Below, in pieces: positions 52,429 through 61,324 of a DNA stretch of 64,000 bases. The notes under the pieces are model-generated. The model did not search any database, had not been told where the DNA came from, and saw only the letters and a program-made list of their open reading frames with translations. The stretch spans positions 60,526 to 124,525 of the forward strand of contig CAYLLB010000011.1 in assembly GCA_964384215.1 (NCBI GenBank). The letters are read 5' to 3'. The translations under genes and the position numbers were made by a program. The stretch's first letter is position 1, and each line of letters starts with the position of its first letter. Source of the DNA: JAJFUV01 sp964384215 (lineage in GTDB: Bacteria; Acidobacteriota; Terriglobia; Bryobacterales; Bryobacteraceae).

Positions 52429-53349
52429 TCACTCGATAAACGGTAAATAAGCGGCGCCGTACAGGCCCGCCTCGTTGCCCAGCACCGCCTTTTCGATGCG
52501 CGTTTTCGCGTTGCGGTATGTGAACGAGCGGCGTTCGACTTCCTCCAGAAGCGCGGGCATGAAAAACTCCCAGGCCGGCAGCATGCCGCCACTCATCAGG
52601 TACAGCGGGAAGTTGAAAATGTTGACCAGGTTCCCGATGGCCAATCCCAGCGCCCGGCCCATGCGCTCGAAGACCATCTTGGCCTTCACGTCGCCGGCCT
52701 GCGCCAACTGGCAGACGAATTCCGAAGTGACTTCGTCACGGTCCTCGCCCAGGTGGAGCAGCTTGGCCATGGCCACGACGGCGGTGGCCGAGGCGTGCTT
52801 TTCGAGGCAGCCCACGTTGCCGCAGCCGCACGGATTGCCCACCGGGTCCACCGTCATGTGCCCGATCTCGCCGGCCATGCCGACATGGCCGTGCAGAACG
52901 TGGCCGCCGCAGATGATGCCGCCGCCGATACCCGTGCCGAGGGTGAGCAGAACCAGGTCCTCCACGTCGCGTCCGGCGCCCATCCATTTTTCGCCCATGG
53001 CCGCCGCGTTGGCGTCGTTCTCAAGGATGACCTTGGTCCCCAACCGGCGGCTGATGTCGTCGCGGATGGGGTAGTCTTCAAGGGCGGCCAGGTTGTTCGA
53101 GCCGACGATGACGCCGGGCTCCATCAGGATGAAACCGGGCACCGCGACGCCGATACCGGCCAGCGGGCCGCTGCCATACTTGTCGCGCAGCTTGCCGATG
53201 GCACCCACGATGCTCGAAACCACGGCCTCGCGGCCTTCGGGCATGTTGGTCGGAGCGGAAATCTTCTCCAGGATGTTCCCGGAACGGTCAATCACGGCGG
53301 CCCGCAGGTTCGTGCCGCCCAAGTCGACGCCAATGGAATACTCAACCAT
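52429..53349 (-). CDS. ROK-family sugar kinase (glucokinase-like)
   Basis: A 306-aa protein. YSIGVDLGGTNLRAAVIDRSG is the ATP-binding phosphate 1 motif; ENDANAAAMGE holds the catalytic Asp; GTGIGGGIICGGHVLHG and the zinc-binding CGCGNVGCLEKHAS (ROK signature) follow. Substrates in this family include glucose, fructose, N-acetylmannosamine and allose; the exact one is not clear. No HTH domain is present, so it is a kinase, not a ROK repressor. It sits between the rhamnosidase and xylB, 51 bp from the former. Confidence 0.93.
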   Translation of the reverse strand: MVEYSIGVDLGGTNLRAAVIDRSGNILEKISAPTNMPEGREAVVSSIVGAIGKLRDKYGSGPLAGIGVAVPGFILMEPGVIVGSNNLAALEDYPIRDDISRRLGTKVILENDANAAAMGEKWMGAGRDVEDLVLLTLGTGIGGGIICGGHVLHGHVGMAGEIGHMTVDPVGNPCGCGNVGCLEKHASATAVVAMAKLLHLGEDRDEVTSEFVCQLAQAGDVKAKMVFERMGRALGLAIGNLVNIFNFPLYLMSGGMLPAWEFFMPALLEEVERRSFTYRNAKTRIEKAVLGNEAGLYGAAYLPFIE

Positions 53350-53400
53350 GAGATTCGGATGATAGCATGCAGTGAAGCAGGCGGTTCCGCCTGCCCCATT

Positions 53401-56058
53401 CTAACGTCCCGTCAGCTCAAACACATAGTGTCCCGAGCCGGCTTCGATCGTCACTGTCCTTTCGGCTTCTTTCGCGCCGGTGACGCCGGCCGCGCCAGCC
53501 AGGAACTTGCCGCCCTGGAAGATGGGCCGGCCGCTCTCGCGCACTTCAACGTCCCGGAAGTTGAACTTCGGCAGCACGATATCTGCGTCCGAGCCGACCG
53601 GGATAGTGACTTCGTAGCGGATCGCCTCCGGGGTCCGGCTCCAGGAGCTGACCACGAGGCCGCGCTGCGTCTCGATGGTCCCCGTGGTCCAGTTGAGATC
53701 GCGGACCATCTGCGGGGCGAAGTGAATCCGCTCATACCCGCCGGCCTTCGGATCCGCGTTGATGCCGGCCAAGGCTTGGTACATCCAGGCGCCCACGCTG
53801 CCGAACATCGGATGGTTGTGTGAATTCATCGATGGACCTGTCTTGTTCTGCCACAGTTCCCACAAGGTGGTGGCGCCGTTTTCGATCATGTAGCCCCAGC
53901 TTGGGTAAGTGGTCTGCGTGGCCAATTCGTAAGCGAGGTCGGAGCCGCCGATTTGCGTGAGCACCGGGAGCAGGTACTTGGTGCCGACGATGCCGGTGGT
54001 CAGGTGCGTGTCCTTGTAGTAGGTGATGTCGTTCCGCAGATAGCCGCCCACGGCTCCGCGCACGTCCTTCGGGGCCATATCCAGGAACAGAGCCAGCGCC
54101 TGCGCGGTCTGCGTGCCTTCGCCGTAGTATTTACGCTCGGCGTTGTAGAAGCGGCGATGGAAACCGTCGCGGATCTGGGCCTGCAAGGCACGGTAGGCCT
54201 GGGCATCGGCGGTCTTGCCGAGGATCTCGGCGGCGCGGGCCACGATCTCCGCGCTGTAGTAGTAATAGAAGGTCGAAACCAGGTAGCCGTCAGTCTTCAC
54301 GATGGGCACCCAGTCGCCGTACTTCACGAACTCGACCACGCCGTCCTTGCTGCGGGTGCGCAGGAATTCGGTCCACGCCTTGATGCCGTCGTAGTGCTGT
54401 TCAAGGATGCGGCGGTCGCCGTAATGTTCCCACATGTACCAAGCGAACAGCGGATAGGCGCTGCCCCAGGCCGGATCGGCAGGGTAGCGGCCCCAGGAGG
54501 TCGAAGGCACCGTGTCGGGCACGCTGCCGTCTTCCTTCTGCGCGTCGCGGATGTTGCGCAGGAAGTTGGTGTAGAACGCCGCCATATCGAAATTGAGCAT
54601 GGCGGTCTCGCCGTAGAGATGCGCGTCGGCCATCCAGCCCATACGCTCATCGCGCTGGTTACAGTCAGTCGGAACGCTATGCAGGTTCGACGTGACGCCC
54701 CAGGTGATGATGCGCTGCAACTGGTTGAGGATGGGCTTGGAGAAAGCCAGGCCGCCCATCGGCTTCACGGCGCTGTGCACCACGCGGCCGCGTATGGTGT
54801 CCATCCGCGGCACGCCCGGAAAGCCGGTGACTTCGACGTAGCGGAATCCGTGGTAGGTGAAACGCGGCTCGTAGATTTCTTCCTCGCCGTCTCCGCGCAG
54901 GATGTAGACGTCCGTGACGCGCGCCTTGCGCAGGTTCTCGACGTTCAGCGTTCCGTCGTCGTAGATCAGTTCAGAGAAGCGCAGCTTGACCGCCGTACCG
55001 CGAGGGCCTTTCACTCGAAGCTGCACCCAGCCGCTGAAGTTTTGCCCCATGTCGTAGACGTACATGCCGGGCTTCGGACTGGTCATCTTGAGGGGGGTCA
55101 TGGCGTCCACCACCTTGATGGGGGGCATCATCTCGGCCGAAAGCACGCCCTTGGGGCCGTCCACTGAGGCAGCCGGTTTCCACGCCGCGTCGTTGAAACC
55201 TCCGCGATCCCAGCCTGGCATCTCCCGGCGCGCATCGTAGACTTCGCCGTGATAAACGCTGTCTTCGAGAATGGGGCCTTGCGTGGCTTTCCAGGATGTG
55301 TCGGTTGCGATGGCGATCTTTTGGCCGCCCGCAAGCTCGATGTTCATCTGCAGTTTCAGCGCGCGGTTGTGATACCAGCCCTCGCCCAGCATCACGCCGA
55401 CGGCGTTCGCGCCAGCGGCGAGGTACTTGGTGATGTCGTAGGTCGCGTAGAGCACGCGCTTGTCGTAAGTGGTCCAGGCGGGATCTAACACGCGGTCGCC
55501 GATCTTGTGCCCGTTGACGTGAAGCTCGGCGTAACCGACGCCGGCGACGTAAGCTCGCGCGCGGACCGGCTTCGCATCCAGCCTGAACTCCTTGCGCAGC
55601 GTGTTGCCGCCGCCGATCCAGGCTCCCGTCCAGTCGGCGGGCTTGAGCAATCCCATCTCGAACCGCGCCGTCTTGCTATACTCGCTCGCGCGGTTTTGCT
55701 TGTCCCAATAGCGGACCTTCCAGTAGTAGGTCTTCCCGCTTTCGAGCGCCTTGCCGGCGTACGCCACATGGACGCTTTGGCTGGATGCGACCCGGCCGGT
55801 GTCCCACTGATCGCCAGCGGAAGCCTCGGGCGCGGTCGAAACCAGGATCTGGTAGGCGGTTTGGGCCTGACCGCGCTCGGTGTGGTTCAACACCCAGGAG
55901 AATCGCGGCGCGGCGACGTCGATGCCGATAGGATCGGCCAAGTACTCGACGCGAAGCCCGGTGGGAGCAAGCGCCGGCCCCACAGACTCAGCCACGAGCG
56001 GCATCAGGAGAGTCGAGAAAAGGAACAACGGAATCAGACAAAGACGAATCGCAGGCAT
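53401..56058 (-). CDS. GH78 alpha-L-rhamnosidase, secreted
   Basis: An 885-aa protein. The ATG at 56058 has GAGGG 6 nt upstream and gives a signal peptide (PAIRLCLIPLFLFSTLLMPLVAES); the frame is open to 56103. Order of domains: N-terminal beta-sandwich (about 30-150, IgG-like Bac_rhamnosid_N), Rham_N (about 160-330), concanavalin-like domain, and the (alpha/alpha)6 catalytic barrel (about 440-790) with DCNQRDERMGWMADAHLYGETAML containing the acid residues of GH78. It ends in a C-terminal beta-sandwich. Secreted enzymes of this family release L-rhamnose from plant polysaccharides and glycosides. It is the first gene of the operon with the sugar kinases. Confidence 0.95.
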   Translation of the reverse strand: MPAIRLCLIPLFLFSTLLMPLVAESVGPALAPTGLRVEYLADPIGIDVAAPRFSWVLNHTERGQAQTAYQILVSTAPEASAGDQWDTGRVASSQSVHVAYAGKALESGKTYYWKVRYWDKQNRASEYSKTARFEMGLLKPADWTGAWIGGGNTLRKEFRLDAKPVRARAYVAGVGYAELHVNGHKIGDRVLDPAWTTYDKRVLYATYDITKYLAAGANAVGVMLGEGWYHNRALKLQMNIELAGGQKIAIATDTSWKATQGPILEDSVYHGEVYDARREMPGWDRGGFNDAAWKPAASVDGPKGVLSAEMMPPIKVVDAMTPLKMTSPKPGMYVYDMGQNFSGWVQLRVKGPRGTAVKLRFSELIYDDGTLNVENLRKARVTDVYILRGDGEEEIYEPRFTYHGFRYVEVTGFPGVPRMDTIRGRVVHSAVKPMGGLAFSKPILNQLQRIITWGVTSNLHSVPTDCNQRDERMGWMADAHLYGETAMLNFDMAAFYTNFLRNIRDAQKEDGSVPDTVPSTSWGRYPADPAWGSAYPLFAWYMWEHYGDRRILEQHYDGIKAWTEFLRTRSKDGVVEFVKYGDWVPIVKTDGYLVSTFYYYYSAEIVARAAEILGKTADAQAYRALQAQIRDGFHRRFYNAERKYYGEGTQTAQALALFLDMAPKDVRGAVGGYLRNDITYYKDTHLTTGIVGTKYLLPVLTQIGGSDLAYELATQTTYPSWGYMIENGATTLWELWQNKTGPSMNSHNHPMFGSVGAWMYQALAGINADPKAGGYERIHFAPQMVRDLNWTTGTIETQRGLVVSSWSRTPEAIRYEVTIPVGSDADIVLPKFNFRDVEVRESGRPIFQGGKFLAGAAGVTGAKEAERTVTIEAGSGHYVFELTGR

Positions 56059-56121
56059 GGCTACCCTCACTAGAATTGGATGTGCGGCGGAAATACCCGC
56101 CAACGATTCAGGATAGCCGAA

Positions 56122-56421
56122 TCAGACGGTCTTGGCGGCGAGAAGAGAGCCGGCAATGAGTGCGACCAGGTTCCAGGCCACCAGGACAGCAAACAAGAAA
56201 TTGATGCGCACGAGCAGACGCTCCTTGCCGAGGCGCCAGCAACAAAGGCCCAAGAGTATCGCCAGCACCTTCACGCCTACCAGCCCTCCCAACGGAGTGG
56301 GGGCGGCGTTCAACGCCCAGCGCACCAGGGGATTCCCTTCGCGAATCCCGTTGAGCAGGAACGCCAACGTCGTCAGCAGATCGAGCACTTGCAAGTAAAC
56401 GAACTGGAGCAGATAGTTCAC
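56122..56421 (-). CDS. Small membrane protein, DUF5658-like
   Basis: A 99-aa protein with three hydrophobic helices: FVYLQVLDLLTTLAFLLN, LGGLVGVKVLAILLGLCCW and INFLFAVLVAWNLVALIAGSLLAA. The N-terminal LQVLDLLTTLAFLL...EGNPL pattern (Asp in the first helix, then Glu-Gly-Asn-Pro) matches DUF5658, small inner-membrane proteins of unknown function. It lies between the GH78 gene and the beta-CASP nuclease gene on the same strand. Function unknown. Confidence 0.8.
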   Translation of the reverse strand: MNYLLQFVYLQVLDLLTTLAFLLNGIREGNPLVRWALNAAPTPLGGLVGVKVLAILLGLCCWRLGKERLLVRINFLFAVLVAWNLVALIAGSLLAAKTV

Positions 56422-56528
56422 TGGCTCTCTATCCTATGATCAAGAGCCATTATCCCGGCAGCGCAAGGTACAGGTAAACAGTACAACGGGTGTTTTCGGA
56501 TTGAGTTCGTACCAGTACCAGGCGGCGC

Positions 56529-57944
56529 CTAAGCCAGATCGAAAGTTTCGCCACGCTTCGGCATCACGACGTCCAGCGCGTATTGGTCCTGAATCGCCTT
56601 GGCCAGCGCGGCGGTCTGCGAGGGCTCGCCGTGGACCAGGAAGACTTTCTTGACCGTCTTGACCGCGGGCTTGAGCCAGGCGAGCAATTCGCGCTGATCG
56701 GCGTGCGCGCTGAGTTCGTTGATCTTGACCACCTCGGCTCGCACGCGCACCGGCTCTCCGAAGATGGAAACTTCCTGCCACTTGTCGACCAGTTTACGGC
56801 CCAGCGTGTTCTCGGCCTGGAAGCCCGTGATCAGGATGGTATTGCGCGCATCCTCGATGTTGTTGCGCAGGTGATGCAGGATGCGCCCGGCTTCGCACAT
56901 TCCCGAAGCGGAAATGATCATCATCGGCCCGCGCAAGTCGTTCAGCGCCTTGGATTCGCTCACTTCGCGGATGTAGCGCAGCCGGCTGAAGCCGAATGGA
57001 TCTTCGCCGTTGAGCAGGAAATCCCGCGTTTCGGAATCCCACTCTTCCTTGTGCTTGCGGAAAATCTCCGTCACGTCGACTGTGAGCGGGCTGTCGACGA
57101 AGATCGGAATGTTCGGAATCTTGTTTGCGTTCATGAGTTCGTGCAGCAACAGGACGAGCTGCTGCGCGCGTCCCACGGCGAACGCCGGCACGATGATGCG
57201 GCCGCCGCGCGCGCAAGTCCGGCTGACGACCTCCGCAAGTTTGGCCGAAACCGCCTCCACATCCTTGTGCAAACGGTCGCCATAGGTGCTTTCCATGATC
57301 ACGTAATCCACGGGCGGCACTTCGTCCGGGTCTTTGATGATGGGCAGGTTGCGGCGGCCGACGTCGCCTGAAAACAGCAACTTCACCTTGCGGCCGTTCT
57401 CATGATAGTGCATCAGCACGCAGGAAGAACCCAGGATGTGGCCGGCGTCGTAAGTCTCGAAACTCAGCGTGGGGGTAAGATGCGTGGGGGTATAAAGGGG
57501 AATCGGATGAAAAAGCGGAAGCGTGTTCTCGGCGTCCTGGACGGTGTAAAGCGGCGCGACCGGTTCCGCTTCCACGGGGATCCTGATCGAACGCCGGCGC
57601 GCGCTGCGCTTAGCGATGAACGCGGCGTCCTTTTCCTGAATGTAGGCCGAATCGCGCAGCATGGCTCCGCAAAGGTCTACCGTGGAGGGTGTCGTGTAAA
57701 TGGGACCGCCGAACCCGTCCTTGACCAGCGTCGGCAGGTTGCCGCTGTGGTCGAGGTGAGCGTGCGAGAGCACCACGCCGTCGATGGTATTGGCCGGAAA
57801 AGGGAAATTACTGTTGCGGTCGCGAGCTTCCTTGCGGCGACCCTGGTAGAGGCCGCAATCGAGCAGGAAGCGGTGGTCGTTCACCCTGACTTCGTGCATG
57901 CTTCCCGTGACATTGCCAACAGCGCCCCAAAAGGTAATTTTCAT
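56529..57944 (-). CDS. MBL-fold beta-CASP RNA-processing hydrolase
   Basis: A 471-aa protein. SHAHLDHSGNLP (His61, His63, Asp65, His66) is the metallo-beta-lactamase metal motif; YDAGHILGSSCVLM supplies further ligands. The beta-CASP region carries ESTYGDRLHK, PAFAVGRAQQ, SASGMCEAGRILHHL and NELSAHADQRELL. Family members are RNA endo- or exonucleases of the CPSF73/YSH1-like type. No KH domain is present, unlike archaeal aCPSF1. It is a single gene between DUF5658 and a secreted propeller protein. The substrate in bacteria of this type is not well defined. Confidence 0.93.
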   Translation of the reverse strand: MKITFWGAVGNVTGSMHEVRVNDHRFLLDCGLYQGRRKEARDRNSNFPFPANTIDGVVLSHAHLDHSGNLPTLVKDGFGGPIYTTPSTVDLCGAMLRDSAYIQEKDAAFIAKRSARRRSIRIPVEAEPVAPLYTVQDAENTLPLFHPIPLYTPTHLTPTLSFETYDAGHILGSSCVLMHYHENGRKVKLLFSGDVGRRNLPIIKDPDEVPPVDYVIMESTYGDRLHKDVEAVSAKLAEVVSRTCARGGRIIVPAFAVGRAQQLVLLLHELMNANKIPNIPIFVDSPLTVDVTEIFRKHKEEWDSETRDFLLNGEDPFGFSRLRYIREVSESKALNDLRGPMMIISASGMCEAGRILHHLRNNIEDARNTILITGFQAENTLGRKLVDKWQEVSIFGEPVRVRAEVVKINELSAHADQRELLAWLKPAVKTVKKVFLVHGEPSQTAALAKAIQDQYALDVVMPKRGETFDLA

Positions 57945-57989
57945 GACATTTTCAGAATACTCCGTGTAGGGACGGCATATATGCCGCTC

Positions 57990-59576
57990 CTACGGTACGA
58001 ACTGAAACGCATACAACCGCGCCGCGCGCATGCGGATGTGCAGGCGCACGGGCTTGCCGGCGAGCGGCGCGACATCGGTATTCCCTTTCCAACTCACCGG
58101 CATGCGGACGTTGTTGCCGTTCAGTTCGTCGGCCTGGGCCAGGCCGTATCCCGAAACCGGCTTGCCTGCGGCGTCGAGCAATTCGACGCGCGCCACCCCG
58201 CCCGCACCTGTATCGAGATTCAGTTCCAGCCGCGAACCATTGAAGACGACCGGCGGCGTGATCAGCCAGCCGCCCTCGTAAGCCGCTTCGGCGCTCATAA
58301 ATCCGTCCAGGCGCAGAACCGCCCGCGAGATCGCCGACATCCGTCGCTTGGCCGCCGGATCGATGCCGCCGCTGTGGTCCTTGTTGGTTCCCAGATAGTA
58401 GATCCACAGCTCGTCGCCCATGCGCACGGGATTCGGCAACGGCCACACCCACTTGGAATCGAACGATCCGGGAGGCCCTACGCTTATGAACGGGCGGCGG
58501 CCCGGCGCACGCTGGAAGTGGCGCGCATCCCGGCTCACGCTGAGTTGCACGTCGCCGGTGCTGGGCCAGGACGTCTTGCCCTCGGCGCGCCAGTGGTGAA
58601 AGATCGGCGTAAGCGCAATGTAGACGCCGTCGGCTTCCGCGTAGCGGAACACGCCGGGACCGTACATATCCAGCGGAGCGGCGGGCGCCAGCACCTGATC
58701 GCCGCCCGGTTCGGGCGGCAGCACGTTCTCGCCCTGCACGCGCGCCTTGTCGAGTTCGATGCTCGCGCGCGGCGCGGCTGTGAAATCGCGCTCGTCTGGT
58801 TCGAGCGCCAGCATAGTCGAATCCCAGTGCAGCATGTCATCGGACTCGTTGTAACTGGCCATGCGCAATCCGTAACCATCAGGGCGCCGCACCCACTCGC
58901 GGCTGTATCCGACGTAACGGCCGACGCGCGGGTCCCAGAACCAGCTCGGCTGCGTGTCGGCCGCGCGCAGGCCGGTGACCAGCGTGTCGTAGAGCTTCCA
59001 GCGCAGCCCGTCGGCCGAATACCAGACGCGATGCGGTCCCCTCAGCCCGCTATCTTTACGCGGGTAGAACTTGGACCACGATTTATATCGCTCCTCGGGC
59101 GGGCACTTAGGATTCTCGTCGCGCAGCACGGTGCCGCCGCCGATGGTCACCAACGACGGATCCGTGGGCAGCACGAAGTTGTTATCCCGGTCGCCATCGC
59201 GCGCGACAAGCCTGAGCACAGGCTTGCGGAAGTGCAGGCCGTCGTTCGACTCGGCGTAGGCCACGCCCATGAACGACGGGTTCTCATGCGGTTTCCAGAC
59301 GCCGCCCAGCACGTTGTACCAGAGCCGCACCTTGCCGTCTTCCTTGAGGACGGTCGAGTAGCTGCCGATGACCAGATCTTTCTCCCAGCTTTGATCGGCC
59401 ACCACCAGTTCCTCGCGAGTCTGGTACGGAGCGCCGGCCGTGAGCGTGATGCCGTCGCTCGATTCGATGAACTTGTGGTCGATGAACAGTTGCTTGTGGT
59501 TGCCGACGCTCAGGCCGGTTTGAGCGCTCAACATGGATGCGGCCAGCAGCACGGCGGCAATGACGAATGGGGGCAT
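57990..59576 (-). CDS. Secreted five-bladed propeller, glycosidase-like protein
   Basis: A 528-aa protein with signal peptide MPPFVIAAVLLAASMLSAQ and a strong GGGAGG site 5-6 nt before the ATG. The sequence is built of repeats ending in short aromatic motifs: KVRLWYNVLGG, RVWYSADGLRWKLYDT, PSWFWDPRVGRYVGYSREW, VQLSVSRDARHFQR and WIYYLGTNKDH. This is the pattern of GH32/GH43/GH68-type five-bladed propellers, seen in Planctomycete and Acidobacterial exported proteins. Catalytic residues could not be placed with confidence. It may be a hydrolase or a binding protein for plant polysaccharide. The LctP permease gene is divergent, 96 bp away. Confidence 0.75.
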   Translation of the reverse strand: MPPFVIAAVLLAASMLSAQTGLSVGNHKQLFIDHKFIESSDGITLTAGAPYQTREELVVADQSWEKDLVIGSYSTVLKEDGKVRLWYNVLGGVWKPHENPSFMGVAYAESNDGLHFRKPVLRLVARDGDRDNNFVLPTDPSLVTIGGGTVLRDENPKCPPEERYKSWSKFYPRKDSGLRGPHRVWYSADGLRWKLYDTLVTGLRAADTQPSWFWDPRVGRYVGYSREWVRRPDGYGLRMASYNESDDMLHWDSTMLALEPDERDFTAAPRASIELDKARVQGENVLPPEPGGDQVLAPAAPLDMYGPGVFRYAEADGVYIALTPIFHHWRAEGKTSWPSTGDVQLSVSRDARHFQRAPGRRPFISVGPPGSFDSKWVWPLPNPVRMGDELWIYYLGTNKDHSGGIDPAAKRRMSAISRAVLRLDGFMSAEAAYEGGWLITPPVVFNGSRLELNLDTGAGGVARVELLDAAGKPVSGYGLAQADELNGNNVRMPVSWKGNTDVAPLAGKPVRLHIRMRAARLYAFQFVP

Positions 59577-59607
59577 ACGTTTCCTCCCTCGCGTAATGAC
59601 GATATCA

Positions 59608-59628
59608 CGGCGGCATCACGGGCCGCCG
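59608..59628. other. Inverted repeat between divergent genes
   Basis: CGGCGGC (59608-59614) and GCCGCCG (59622-59628) form a perfect 7-bp inverted repeat with a 7-nt gap. It lies between the divergent starts at 59576 and 59673, so it could be an operator; a GC-rich chance repeat is equally possible. Confidence 0.35.
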
Positions 59629-59672
59629 CCGATCTGACATAATTCTCGAATGCCGCCGCGGCGGGCGCACCC

Positions 59673-61319
<1,647 letters not shown>

Positions 61320-61324
61320 CCGGC

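Noticed and set aside
57402..59642. A 746-codon plus-strand frame opposite the beta-CASP and propeller genes
   Set aside because: It runs across two unrelated genes on the other strand; composition is that of antisense frames.
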